Shown here one piece after another: positions 41,977 through 51,416 of a stretch of DNA of 64,000 nucleotides (position 1 is the first letter of the stretch; the number at the start of each line of letters is the position of its first letter). The notes below the pieces were generated by a model. It did no database searches and was not told the origin of the DNA. It worked only from the letters and a program-made list of their open reading frames with translations. Made by a program: the position numbers and the translations under genes. Source of the DNA: an uncultured Bacteroidota bacterium (GTDB taxonomy: Bacteria; Bacteroidota; Bacteroidia; 2-12-FULL-35-15); the NCBI GenBank assembly GCA_903847205.1, contig CAINDA010000045.1, positions 62,001 through 126,000 of the forward strand, in the 5' to 3' direction.

Positions 41977-43461
41977 ATGGAAAATATTCTACCTATACAC
42001 TTGCAGGAGGTCATCTTTTCATCTTCAAATTCTAAAATTTCAAAACAGATTTCAAAACTGGAAAAAGAAGGCAAGCTAGTAAAAATAGCCCCCCGTATAT
42101 ATACATCAAATCTCAAAGAGTCACCTGAATCTATTATACTGCGAAATTTATTTCAGATACTGGCTCACCTATACCCTGATGCACTATTAAGCCATCGTTC
42201 TGCTTTTGAATATAAACCGACGACAGCGGGAAATATTTTCCTTACATACACCTATACCAAAAAAGTGGAACTTCCGGGAGTAACAATATCCTTTTTAAAA
42301 GGTGATGGTGCAATAGAAGGTGACAACGTAATAGCAGGAAATCTTTATGTTTCACAACAGGAAAGAGCCCTTCTTGAAAATCTGCAATCCTCAAAAAGAC
42401 CGGGTGCAAATTCAAAAACTCTTAGCATCCCTGAAATAGAAGATAAACTAGAGCAAATAATAAGAGTGCATGGGGAAGAAGGATTAAATAGCCTCAGAGA
42501 TAAAGCCCGAAAAATTTCAGAGCAGTTAAATATGCAATCTGAATTTACAAAACTGAATAAAATTATCAGTTCCTTATTATCAACAAATACCTCTAAAGCA
42601 CTTAAATCACCATTAGCATTGGCAAGGGTTTTTGGAGTTCCTTACGACCCGGCAAGGCTGACACTTTTTGAAACCCTTTTTCGTGAATTGAAACAAAAAG
42701 AGTTTCCAAATTATCCGGAGAAAAATATTACAAGAAAATCATTTCGGAATTTTGCTTTTTTTGAAAGTTATTTCTCCAATTATATTGAAGGAACCATTTT
42801 TGAATTGGATGATGCAAAAAAAATAATTGCAACACAAACACCTATACCTGCTCGTGATGAAGATTCACATGATGTATTAGGCACATATCAGTTGGTTTCA
42901 AATCATGCTGAAATGAGCATAACTCCTTCCTCACCGGAAGAACTGATTCAAATACTGTTATTCCGGCATAAAATTTTACTTGGCGCAAGACAAAATAAAA
43001 ATCCCGGACAATTCAAGGACAAAAATAACCGTGCAGGACAATCTCATTTTGTAGATTTAAACTTAGTGCGCGGCACATTAATGAAAGGATTTGAATTTTG
43101 TCCCGCCCTAACCCATCCCTTTGCAAAAGCAATTTTCATGATGTTTGTAGTAAGTGAAGTCCATCCTTTTTTAGATGGTAATGGAAGGATTGCAAGGGTA
43201 ATGATGAATGCGGAACTGGTAAAAGAAAACCAAAGTAAAATAATAATCCCAACCGTGTTCCGTGACGATTATATGGGAGCGCTGAAAAAATTAACAAAAC
43301 AATCTGATGCCGGAACTTTTATAAGAATGATGGAACGGGCACGCGAATTCAGCGCAGCTATTTACAGTGAAGACATGGATAAAATGGAAAAACAGTTAGA
43401 AGATTGTGATGCCTTCAAAGAACATAATGAAGGGAAACTTAAAATTATTCCTTACGGCTAA
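41977..43461 (+). CDS. AbiEi-like winged helix fused to Fic domain
   Basis: 494 residues from the ATG at 41977 (a TTG at 41956 would add seven). Residues ~1-190 resemble an AbiEi-type antitoxin/regulator: winged helix 'ISKQISKLEKEGKLVKIAPRIYTS', then 'HRSAFEYK...GNIFLTYTYTK' and 'GNLYVSQQERALLENL'. Residues ~240-460 are a Fic domain with an N-terminal inhibitory motif (SNYIEG, 267-272, matching S/T-x3-E-G/N) and the catalytic HPFLDGNGR (396-404). Fic enzymes AMPylate proteins. The self-inhibiting class II layout plus a DNA-binding head suggests an autoregulated single-gene defence or toxin module. Strong terminator follows. Confidence 0.88.
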   Translation: MENILPIHLQEVIFSSSNSKISKQISKLEKEGKLVKIAPRIYTSNLKESPESIILRNLFQILAHLYPDALLSHRSAFEYKPTTAGNIFLTYTYTKKVELPGVTISFLKGDGAIEGDNVIAGNLYVSQQERALLENLQSSKRPGANSKTLSIPEIEDKLEQIIRVHGEEGLNSLRDKARKISEQLNMQSEFTKLNKIISSLLSTNTSKALKSPLALARVFGVPYDPARLTLFETLFRELKQKEFPNYPEKNITRKSFRNFAFFESYFSNYIEGTIFELDDAKKIIATQTPIPARDEDSHDVLGTYQLVSNHAEMSITPSSPEELIQILLFRHKILLGARQNKNPGQFKDKNNRAGQSHFVDLNLVRGTLMKGFEFCPALTHPFAKAIFMMFVVSEVHPFLDGNGRIARVMMNAELVKENQSKIIIPTVFRDDYMGALKKLTKQSDAGTFIRMMERAREFSAAIYSEDMDKMEKQLEDCDAFKEHNEGKLKIIPYG

Positions 43462-43573
43462 AGCTATATCCATGTAATCTAAATTCTCAGATTACCTTGA
43501 TGCGAGTTCATCAAAAATTTAATCCCTTGAAAATCACATAAAAAGTTCGATATTTGCAACCCGTAGGGTACTT

Positions 43574-43608
43574 AGAGCGACAAGCCTTTCAGCTATGTCG
43601 CTCTTTTT
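43574..43608 (+). terminator. Intrinsic terminator after the Fic fusion
   Basis: A 9-bp stem AGAGCGACA/TGTCGCTCT with a 13-base loop is followed by T7. It lies about 110 bases downstream of the Fic gene. Confidence 0.85.
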
Positions 43609-43648
43609 TTTATAAAGAAAAATTTGACGAGGTGCTCACTTTTGGTGT

Positions 43649-43667
43649 GCACTTTTACTTCCTGAAA
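43649..43667 (+). repeat. 19-bp direct repeat, left copy
   Basis: GCACTTTTACTTCCTGAAA occurs here and again at 44477-44495, bracketing the MBL-fold gene. The copies are 828 bases apart and exact. Confidence 0.7.
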
Positions 43668-43685
43668 TTTCAAATTAATAATTTT

Positions 43686-44444
43686 ATGAAACGATTTTCC
43701 ACTTTATGTTTTGTATGCGTTGCCGTTTTTTCTGCGTTCGCACAGCGTCCCGCTGCCGATGAGTTGAAAACATCTAAAGGTTCGCTAATGATTCAGCCGG
43801 TATTTCATGCCTCACTAGTATTGACTTGGGACAATAAAACTATTTATATTGATACTTATGGAGGGGCTAAAGCATACAAAGGCTTGGCGGCTCCCGATCT
43901 TATTCTTATTACGGATATACACCCCGACCACCTTGACACAATGACACTAAATGGAATTGAAACTTCTAAGGCTAAATTTATTGTGCCGCAAGCTGCAGCG
44001 GACATGTTACCTGCAAAGCTGAAAGACAAAGCGCTTGTTTTAAATAATGGCAAAAATATTAGTGAACAAGGAATTTCTATATCTGCCATTCCGATGTACA
44101 ATTTGCCAAAATCAAAGGATTCCAAGCACACCAAAGGTCGTGGTAATGGTTATGTCTTAAACCTTGGTGGAAAAATAGTTTATATTTCAGGTGATACGGA
44201 AGATATTCCTGAAATGCGAAGCTTAAAAAATATTGATGTTGCTTTTGTTTGTATGAACCGGCCTTATACGATGGATATAAATCAAGCCTCAAGTGCTGTA
44301 ATTGAATTCAAGCCTGCTATCGTCTATCCTTATCATTATCGCGGAAAGGATGGACTTAGTGATACAGAAGCATTCAAAAAATTAGTAAATGTTGGTAACA
44401 AAGCTATCGATGTAAGACTGAGAAATTGGTATACTGAATATTAA
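43686..44444 (+). CDS. Exported MBL-fold metallo-hydrolase (UlaG-like)
   Basis: 252 residues from the ATG at 43686, which directly precedes a signal peptide (…SAFAQ); an upstream in-frame ATG-less extension is rejected. The metal motif is DIHPDH in place of HxHxDH, as in a known subset. Other landmarks: 'IQPVFHASLVL', GRGNGYVLNLGG, YISGDTEDIPEM and 'IVYPYHYRGKDG'. The fold is that of UlaG/RNase Z-like hydrolases; periplasmic substrate unknown. Flanked by a 19-bp direct repeat and next to an insertion sequence, so possibly acquired. Confidence 0.85.
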   Translation: MKRFSTLCFVCVAVFSAFAQRPAADELKTSKGSLMIQPVFHASLVLTWDNKTIYIDTYGGAKAYKGLAAPDLILITDIHPDHLDTMTLNGIETSKAKFIVPQAAADMLPAKLKDKALVLNNGKNISEQGISISAIPMYNLPKSKDSKHTKGRGNGYVLNLGGKIVYISGDTEDIPEMRSLKNIDVAFVCMNRPYTMDINQASSAVIEFKPAIVYPYHYRGKDGLSDTEAFKKLVNVGNKAIDVRLRNWYTEY

Positions 44445-44476
44445 GCTGAATAGTGAAGTAACATGAGACTATATCA

Positions 44477-44495
44477 GCACTTTTACTTCCTGAAA
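44477..44495 (+). repeat. 19-bp direct repeat, right copy
   Basis: Exact copy of 43649-43667, 33 bases after the MBL-fold stop. It could be a recombination scar or cassette boundary. Confidence 0.7.
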
Positions 44496-44580
44496 GCTTA
44501 AAATATATTAAACTCACCAAGGTTACAGTTACCCGCGAGGAATGCGGCAGATAAGTAATGCCTTGTCAATGCAGCATCAT

Positions 44581-44692
44581 TTATGTATCCCCTAAATAGT
44601 TGACATTAGGACCAAGCAAATTAACGATTCTTTTTATATAATTTTTTCGCAAATCTTTAAATTCCAACTTATTATTGTATGTCGCTTTTACA
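44581..44692 (-). pseudogene. Open-frame fragment abutting the IS left end
   Basis: Reading the minus strand out of the IS, a frame runs 36 codons ('VKATYNNKLEFKDL', 'NYIKRIVNLLGPNVNYLGD') to a TAA at 44581. It could be the tail of a gene cut by the IS or by a linked deletion. It does not look like the missing end of the S74 protein on the other side. Weak support. Confidence 0.25.
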
Positions 44693-46103
44693 TTTATCCC
44701 AAATTACGCAATAGAAAAAAATATTTAATTTGGTTTAAAATTTCTAATGCTTAGCGTTAGACAAAATTGCACAATGGAATTAGATATACGCTATACCAAT
44801 AAAGAGATTACGCCATGGGGTGGAATGATTTTTTTGAAGCAAATGTTGAAAAAAATTGGGTTTAGAGAACTCATTCAACAAAATCCTGACTTGCCGCAAC
44901 CGGGTTCAAATCGAGGTTATATAACTTCAACCATTATAGAGGGATTCATCACCAGCATATGGTGCGGGGCTAATCGTTTTCTTCACACAGAAGTTACGCG
45001 TCACGATTTAACATTAGGTAAAATATTTGATTGGAAAAATACACCTGGACAAGATACCTACAAACGGTTTTTCTCTAAATTCAACCAAGCGATTAATCAA
45101 AAAGTAAGTGATTGTTTTTACTCTTGGATATTTGATAATTTCAAGTTTGACAATTTTACTTTAGACATTGATTCCTCTGTAATGACACGTTATGGGCAGC
45201 AAGAAGGAGCAAAAAATGGATATAATCCAAACAAAAAAGGCCGAGCATCCCATCATCCGCTTATTGCTTTTATTGCGGATGTAAAGCTGGTTGCCAATAT
45301 GTGGCTGCGAAGTGGCGACACGTCTTCGGCTAATAATTTTCTGAGTTTTTTAGAAGACACCTTATCAAAATTGAAGCACAAAACTGTTAGTTTAATCCGG
45401 TTAGATAGCGGCTTTTTTCAATCTGACATTTTAGATTATTTAGAGGAAAAATTAATGAATTATATTGTTGCCGTTAAGTTCACACATCCTATACAAAGGC
45501 TTATTCATGCCAGTAATAACTGGATAGTGTTAGATACAGGAATTGAAATTTGTGAGCAAATGTATCAAAGTGATTCATGGAATAAATCGCGAAGGATAGT
45601 TATTGTCAGGCAAAGGATAAAAGACAGACCACAGGCTGCCGGAAAACAATTAGGATTGTTTTTGGAAGAAGAAATTCATAAAAACTATCGATATTCTGCA
45701 TATGTAACAAATATGAAACTTGCTCCGGCAGAGATTTGGCGGCTTTATAGAGGAAGAGGTGATGCTGAGAATAGAATCAAAGAATTGAAATACGATTTTG
45801 GCTTTGACAGCTTCAATCTCAGAGACTTTTATGCCACTGAAGCGGCATTGACTTTTGCAATGATAGCTTATAATTTGATGGCACTTTTTAGAACTTTTAT
45901 TCTACAAGAAAAAACTCAAAGAACATTATCAACTTTACGATACAGAACTTTTGCTATTGGTGCTTACTTTGAAAAAATAAATGGTAAAATAGTTCTAAAA
46001 ATAGCACTAAATAAGAAAAGGCGTGCTTGGTTTTCTGGAATATGGAATCATTCAAAATTGTTTGAATTTCCTTTTCATTTTTCTAATGCGTAATCTGGGA
46101 TAA
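44693..46103 (+). mobile_element. IS1380-family insertion sequence
   Basis: About 1.41 kb. Terminal inverted repeats: TTTATCCCAAATTACGCAAT at the left (44693) and the matching TTTATCCCAGATTACGCATT read inward from 46103, 24 of about 27 positions agreeing. One transposase gene is inside. No clear target duplication is visible. The right end lies in the 3' part of the S74 chaperone gene, which it truncates. Confidence 0.85.
44774..46093 (+). CDS. IS1380-family transposase
   Basis: 439 residues from the ATG at 44774 (MELDIRYTNKEITPWGG, the usual family start); a further-upstream ATG at 44747 lies near the repeat. DDE residues lie in 'TLDIDSSVMTRYG', 'IRLDSGFF' and 'YRGRGDAENRIKELKYDF'. The frame is intact from end to end, so the element may still be active. 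It overlaps the right inverted repeat by a few codons. Confidence 0.93.
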   Translation: MELDIRYTNKEITPWGGMIFLKQMLKKIGFRELIQQNPDLPQPGSNRGYITSTIIEGFITSIWCGANRFLHTEVTRHDLTLGKIFDWKNTPGQDTYKRFFSKFNQAINQKVSDCFYSWIFDNFKFDNFTLDIDSSVMTRYGQQEGAKNGYNPNKKGRASHHPLIAFIADVKLVANMWLRSGDTSSANNFLSFLEDTLSKLKHKTVSLIRLDSGFFQSDILDYLEEKLMNYIVAVKFTHPIQRLIHASNNWIVLDTGIEICEQMYQSDSWNKSRRIVIVRQRIKDRPQAAGKQLGLFLEEEIHKNYRYSAYVTNMKLAPAEIWRLYRGRGDAENRIKELKYDFGFDSFNLRDFYATEAALTFAMIAYNLMALFRTFILQEKTQRTLSTLRYRTFAIGAYFEKINGKIVLKIALNKKRRAWFSGIWNHSKLFEFPFHFSNA

Positions 46104-47403
46104 AATCATCCAATGCTTGCGTATTCAAATTGTAGGTGACCGGGCGAAGTTTTTTAATAAATTCTAACCCCTTTACATTTTCTGTTACATTAGTTTTAAA
46201 GCGGCCATCACTGGTTGAAGCGAAACCATTAGTACTAAATACTTTATTAACAGTCGAGTTTCCACACATGAAATTATATGTTGTAGATGCTACAGCTCCA
46301 TTGCCAATTGCTGTCATATTGCTCAAATTGCTGGCATTAACATCCGCCATATATCCAACAAAAGTATTGCTGCCGCCAGAGACATTACCTTGCCCAGCTT
46401 GATATCCAGAAGCTGTATTTTGAGAACCTCCGTAGTTATTTAAAAGTGCATCAACACCATTGGCAGTATTATATTCTCCGCTGGTGTTTTCAAAAAGCGC
46501 AAGTGATCCATAGCCGGTATTATAGCCGCCTGTATTATATAAAAGCACTTCATAGCCACATCCTGTATTGTAACTTGCTGAAGTATTTGTATTAAGTGTT
46601 GCATACCCGATGGCAATATTTGCTGATCCTGAATTATTATAAAGGGTGCTTGTTCCAATACCTATTGTAGTAGGAGCTGTATTGCCATAAAGTGCATTGG
46701 CTCCAATTGCGATGTTATTGCCTGTAGAGTTGGCATAGCCTGCTGAAGCTCCAATAAAAACATTATTGCTTGAATTATTTAAATAGCCAGCATTATAACC
46801 AGCATAAACATTATAGTTTGCTGTGGTAGAACCAAAGCCCGCTTTATGACCCAAAAAAAGATTATTAGAACCTGTTGTATTTGAATACCCAGAGCCATGG
46901 CCAAGTGCTGTATTTCTAAAACCATTGTCGGTGACGGTGGGCTGATTATAAAAAAGGGCTAAGTCTCCTACTGCAACATTATAGCTAAACCATTGCTGGC
47001 TTGCATTACTAAAAGATTGTGTATATAATGCTTTGTATCCTAAAGCAACATTATTAGATGCAGTTGTATTATTATAGCCGCTTTCACCGCCTAAAAAAGT
47101 ATTTGGTGACCCAATTAAATTATTATAACCCGATTGCTCACCTATACAGGTATTTAAGGATCCTGTACTATTAAAGTGTCCAGCTTCATATCCAAAAAAA
47201 GAATTGTTATTTCCTCCTGAAATGTCACCAGCTCCTACGCTGGCTCCTACAAAAGTATTATAATAACCTAATGTTCCCGTACCTTCAGTATTACAACCAT
47301 TACCGCTTAAGGCGGTGGTAGTTTGTCCGTACGACTGATAAATACTTAAAGTTCCTGCAACAATAAATACAGCAGTTTTTCTTAAAATGTTTTTTTTTCT
47401 CAT
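46075..47403 (-). pseudogene. Repetitive adhesin-like protein with S74 chaperone domain, truncated by IS1380
   Basis: 442 codons. Signal peptide, then many repeats of about 15-25 residues of the 'NTA-G-x-x-A-x-x-N-TTG-x-x-N' kind, like YadA-type head or phage tail fibre repeats. The end has 'SDGRFKTNVTENVKGLEFIKKLRPVTYNL', the start of a peptidase S74 (endosialidase intramolecular chaperone) domain. After 'ALDDF' the sequence enters the IS inverted repeat and stops within nine codons, so most of S74 is missing. The trimer-folding chaperone cannot work, so the gene is probably dead. Confidence 0.8.
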
Positions 47404-47445
47404 AGTTAAATAGGTTTAATTTATCCCAATGATTAGTTGATTTTT

Positions 47446-47484
47446 ATTCGCATTGCAGGCCAATGGGAAACCCATCAAGCGAAT
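47446..47484 (-). terminator. Nested hairpin between two minus-strand genes
   Basis: ATTCGC/GCGAAT (47446-47451 with 47479-47484) encloses ATGGG-AAA-CCCAT (47463-47475). It may terminate the gene at 47601 or fold in the leader of the S74 gene. No strong T-run. Confidence 0.35.
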
Positions 47485-47600
47485 ATTAAGAAATCATGTT
47501 TATATATTAGTTCAACAGTATAATTATATTTACACTTATTTTTTATAAATTATTTTGGGTTTTTGTTGGCTTCTTTAAACCATATTGTTTTATAGCCGAA

Positions 47601-49088
47601 TTAATTGTCCATGATTATTAATTTATTTGTTGTAATGACTTTATTGTTTTGTGTCAAACGAATGAAATAAACCCCATTTAGCAAGTTGTCCCTATATAAA
47701 ATGATTGTCGATCCAAAAATATTTTTTATTTGTTTTACTTGCTGACCCAATGAGTTGTAAACATCTAAAATTGCGTCATTGAAAACTTTGTCAGTATGTA
47801 TAATTGTTTGACTGGCACAGGGGTTAGGGGAAATCGATATTTTTTCATTCAAATTTTCTTCTGTAACATCTACTTCTTGGCATTTAAATATAGTATTTGC
47901 ATAATCATAAGAATCAATAAAATTTGGAAGACCGTAGCCACAAATTTCTCCGTTCAGGTAAATAGCGGAGTCCTGGAAATTACAATTTGCTCCAGTATTA
48001 TTTGGATTATTAATCGCAGAAAGATATTGAGTATTCGACCGTGCAAGATATATTTTCCCATCAGTCCCTAATTGCAAACCATAATAATAGTAATAGTTAT
48101 TAGTCGCAATGTTAGTTATTGATGCTGAAACAGAGTCGGCATTTCCACCACCAGCGTTTAAATCAAATTGATAAACATCATTAATATTTATTATAGATGT
48201 AATATATAATTTTGAATTATCAGGTGAGAAGCAGACGCCATAGTAGTATTGCTGTTGCAAAGCTGTATTTGTTTGTAGATTCACCCAATTACTTAAAAGG
48301 CCGGTGTTTTTATCAAAATTAAAATATTCCGCAATGGCATAAGGCGCACTGTTTCCAGTAACAATGGCAATTTTATTTCCATTTGGCGAAGCTTTTAATT
48401 CCCCAATTGCTTCATCAGGTGTTTGGTTAGTAGCAATATTAGGATGTCTAGAGCCAATATGAGAAATGACTGTATCCACTATTCCGGCAGCGGATAAATG
48501 ATACGAATAGAAAGCGTCAGAATAATATTTATGTACAATTATCCAATAATCCATACCATTTGCATGACGTACGGCAGTTAATTTTTCAGAAACCGTATCA
48601 ATTAGTTTTATATTTTTTTGATTTGGAATCACGTCTCCCATTCCGTTGTTAAGACAGATATCAACAACCGAATACCTAAAACCATTTTGTAAATTATTCT
48701 GAAAACAATCCGTAGTAAAAACATAAAAGTATCTGCTGCTATTTGGTTGTGGAACAATTAAGGCGGATTGAGTAGATGAAAAATCCCCAAGTAAATTATC
48801 TCCATTTGGCATTACTTGCTGATTCTTATTCCAAATTTTCATTCCGTTTGTATAAAATAAAAGAGAACCTGAACTATCAGATATTACTGCTGTTCCTTCA
48901 ACCTTTGTTCCATCAGGAGAATAGGTTTCTCCATTTGTTAATGCAACTGGCGAGACATTATTAAAATCTAATCCGGCATGATCACCGAAATACCAAATGT
49001 TTCCTTGTTTCTGCCCCATGCAAAATATTGGCAAAAAAATAAAAAACATAAAGCATTTATTTAATAAGTTGAAATTTTTTGTTTTCAT
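47601..49088 (-). CDS. Secreted beta-propeller protein with T9SS type A domain
   Basis: 495 residues; signal peptide (…FCMGQ). Sequence units such as 'GNIWYFGDHAGLDFN', 'QSALIVPQPNSSRYFYVFTTD', 'IGELKASPNGNKIAIV', 'YGVCFSPDNSKLYITS' and 'YGLQLGTDGKIYLARS' are typical of the propeller region in Bacteroidota surface proteins (WD40/PD40-like). The last ~75 residues are the type A sorting domain (SISPNPCASQTII, VYNSLGQ, NGVYFIRL). Function unknown; adjacent to the damaged adhesin gene. Confidence 0.85.
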   Translation of the reverse strand: MKTKNFNLLNKCFMFFIFLPIFCMGQKQGNIWYFGDHAGLDFNNVSPVALTNGETYSPDGTKVEGTAVISDSSGSLLFYTNGMKIWNKNQQVMPNGDNLLGDFSSTQSALIVPQPNSSRYFYVFTTDCFQNNLQNGFRYSVVDICLNNGMGDVIPNQKNIKLIDTVSEKLTAVRHANGMDYWIIVHKYYSDAFYSYHLSAAGIVDTVISHIGSRHPNIATNQTPDEAIGELKASPNGNKIAIVTGNSAPYAIAEYFNFDKNTGLLSNWVNLQTNTALQQQYYYGVCFSPDNSKLYITSIININDVYQFDLNAGGGNADSVSASITNIATNNYYYYYGLQLGTDGKIYLARSNTQYLSAINNPNNTGANCNFQDSAIYLNGEICGYGLPNFIDSYDYANTIFKCQEVDVTEENLNEKISISPNPCASQTIIHTDKVFNDAILDVYNSLGQQVKQIKNIFGSTIILYRDNLLNGVYFIRLTQNNKVITTNKLIIMDN

Positions 49089-49525
49089 ACTATTTTGTTT
49101 TATGGTTAATTATAATTTATGAAGCAAACTTCGCTATTAAAAAGGAGCTGTATTTCATAACATTTAAGTAACACAAAAAATAAATTTTCGGTGCTTGAAA
49201 ATTTACGTTTGCAAGAGTAAGGAATAATATTCAATTATGGTTAAAATATTTATTAACAAATTATGTTTTAAATATTACTATATATATATATATATCATGT
49301 TATACCGTTAATTGTTAGGGCTGTTGTAAATTCAAATATTTCAAAAATGAGGTAACGCTATTTTCAAATAGAAAATGAAATGTTTCGGTGGTTTGCAAAA
49401 AAAGGAGTGTTTTGAAATTTTGAAATCCTTCAATAAATCTGCGGCTTTTATTGCGCTTCTTCAATTTTCAATTTTAAATCAATTGCATTTAAAATACATA
49501 TCTTTACAGGCAAATTTCTAAAAAC
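49089..49525. other. AT-rich intergenic stretch with TA microsatellite
   Basis: 437 bases between divergent genes. A (TA)8 run lies at 49279-49295. A TATCTTTA sequence just upstream of the ABC transporter ATG may be a weak -7 box. No gene or RNA is recognised. Confidence 0.5.
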
Positions 49526-51319
49526 ATGGCACGTAAAGTCAAGGATACCGACGATCTTCCAAAAGTAAAACTCAATAAAACTTCCTTAAAAAAAGCCTTT
49601 CGTATATTTAATTATGTAGGCCCGCATAAATGGAAATTATATTTAGGTCTTTTTTTTCTGCTCCTCACCGGAGGAACAGCCTTAGTATTCCCCCTAATGC
49701 TTGGCGGATTGGTGAAGACAGTGGAGCTTCGTGATTTCAGCAAAATAAATGAAATAGGGCTTTATTTAATTCTGGTGCTTACTGCACAGTCTTTTTTTTC
49801 CTATTTCCGAATTTACCTTTTCGTAAATTATACCGAGCATACATTGGCTGCACTCCGCCTGGCGGTTTATTCACACATGATAAAACTGCCGATGTCGTTT
49901 TTTGCTCAAAAAAGGGTAGGGGACTTAAACAGCCGTATGTCGGCTGATATAACCCAGATTCAGGATACACTTACTACCACCATTGCCGAATTTTTAAGAC
50001 AGTTTATTCTTATCGTTGGCGGTATTTCATTATTACTTGTGATTTCGCCTAAACTTACTTTTCTTATGCTGTTAATTGTTCCGGTAGTAGCAGTGGCAGC
50101 AGTAATTTTCGGGCGTTTTATCAGAAAAACATCAAGGGAAGTGCAGGAAAAAATTGCTGAATCAAACACCATCATTGAAGAAACGCTGCAGGGGATCACA
50201 AATGTTAAAGCTTTTGCAAACGAATTTTTTGAGAACCTGCGGTATAAACGCAGCACGCTGGAAATAGTTCAAAAAGCAATACAGGGCGGTGTGTACCGAG
50301 GTGCCTTTGCCTCATTTATCATCTTTTGTTTGTTCGGGTCTATTGTTGCGGTTATATGGTACGGTGTTAATCTGGCATCACGCAATCAATTATTAATCGG
50401 TGATTTAATTTCTTTCATTCTTTATTCAGCCTTTGTTGGCGCTTCATTCGGCGGTATTGCAGAGTTATATGCGCAGCTTCAAAAGGCTGTAGGCGCAGTA
50501 GAGCGGGTTTTTGAAATTATGGATGAAGAGCCCGAACTGCTTGATATTACTGATAAAGTTGAACTTTCAAAACGTGTTGAAGGCAATGTTGTTTTTGAAA
50601 ATGTTGCTTTTACTTATCCTTCCCGTAAAGAAATTCAGGTATTAAAAAAAGTTTCTTTTACGGCTGCAAAAGGCGAAACTATTGCTATTATAGGGCCGAG
50701 CGGTTCAGGCAAATCTACTTTAGCGGCGCTGCTGCTGCGTTTTTATGATCCTGAAAGCGGCCATATTTTAATTGACGGGAAAGATTCGAAAAGTTATCCT
50801 TTAACTGAATTGCGCAACAATATGGCAATTGTGCCTCAGGATGTATTATTATTCGGCGGCAGCATTAAAGAAAACATTGCATACGGAAAACCTTCAGCAA
50901 CTATTGCAGAAATTGTTGAAGCGGCGCGCAAAGCCAACGCCTTAGACTTTATTGACAGCTTCCCTGAAAAGTTTGAAACCCTTGTAGGTGAGCGCGGCAT
51001 CAAGCTTTCAGGCGGACAGCGGCAGCGCATTGCTATTGCACGCGCAGTGCTGAAAGATCCAAGCATCCTGATATTAGATGAAGCAACCAGTTCGCTTGAT
51101 TCGGAATCGGAACGTGTAGTGCAGGAAGCTTTGGATAAATTGATGGTAGGCCGTACTTCATTTGTTATCGCCCACCGTTTATCTACCATCCGCAAAGCCG
51201 ATAAAATTATTGTAATCGATAAAGGGAATGTTCGGGAAACCGGAACACATGAAGAACTGATACAGCTCGAAAACGGCCTTTACCGCAGTTTAAGCAGGCT
51301 GCAGATGGAATTGGTTTAA
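49526..51319 (+). CDS. ABC transporter, fused membrane and ATPase domains (MsbA-like)
   Basis: 597 residues, exporter half-transporter. N-terminal six-helix type 1 ABC membrane domain (about 35-320), then the ATPase with Walker A GPSGSGKS, Q-loop in VPQDVLLFG, signature LSGGQRQRIAIARA, Walker B ILILDEATSSLD and switch His in IAHRLSTIRKAD. Members export lipids (MsbA), drugs or peptides. The 97-base gap to rsh contains short-word repeats. Substrate not inferable; MsbA-like lipid A export is possible. Confidence 0.93.
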   Translation: MARKVKDTDDLPKVKLNKTSLKKAFRIFNYVGPHKWKLYLGLFFLLLTGGTALVFPLMLGGLVKTVELRDFSKINEIGLYLILVLTAQSFFSYFRIYLFVNYTEHTLAALRLAVYSHMIKLPMSFFAQKRVGDLNSRMSADITQIQDTLTTTIAEFLRQFILIVGGISLLLVISPKLTFLMLLIVPVVAVAAVIFGRFIRKTSREVQEKIAESNTIIEETLQGITNVKAFANEFFENLRYKRSTLEIVQKAIQGGVYRGAFASFIIFCLFGSIVAVIWYGVNLASRNQLLIGDLISFILYSAFVGASFGGIAELYAQLQKAVGAVERVFEIMDEEPELLDITDKVELSKRVEGNVVFENVAFTYPSRKEIQVLKKVSFTAAKGETIAIIGPSGSGKSTLAALLLRFYDPESGHILIDGKDSKSYPLTELRNNMAIVPQDVLLFGGSIKENIAYGKPSATIAEIVEAARKANALDFIDSFPEKFETLVGERGIKLSGGQRQRIAIARAVLKDPSILILDEATSSLDSESERVVQEALDKLMVGRTSFVIAHRLSTIRKADKIIVIDKGNVRETGTHEELIQLENGLYRSLSRLQMELV

Positions 51320-51324
51320 GCAAT

Positions 51325-51415
51325 CTTGTAAAAAGCAACAGGCAACAGGCAATGGGAATAGGCAAAAATGGCAATTAGCTTATTTTCAAATTAACAAATT
51401 TTCAAATTAATATTT
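51325..51415 (+). repeat. Short-word intergenic repeats (GCAACAG and TTTTCAAATTAA types)
   Basis: Words GGCAACAGGCAA-type (2-4 degenerate copies) and TTTTCAAATTAA (two copies) fill the gap between the ABC transporter and rsh. Similar word repeats occur at 17947-17980 and 54925-55000 (AAAGTTTAAAGTTGGAAAG types). Confidence 0.5.
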
Positions 51416-51416
51416 T

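Noticed and set aside
44687-46110. Target-site duplication of the IS1380 element
   Set aside because: The bases next to the inverted repeats do not match as direct repeats under any boundary tried; it may be lost or the boundary shifted.
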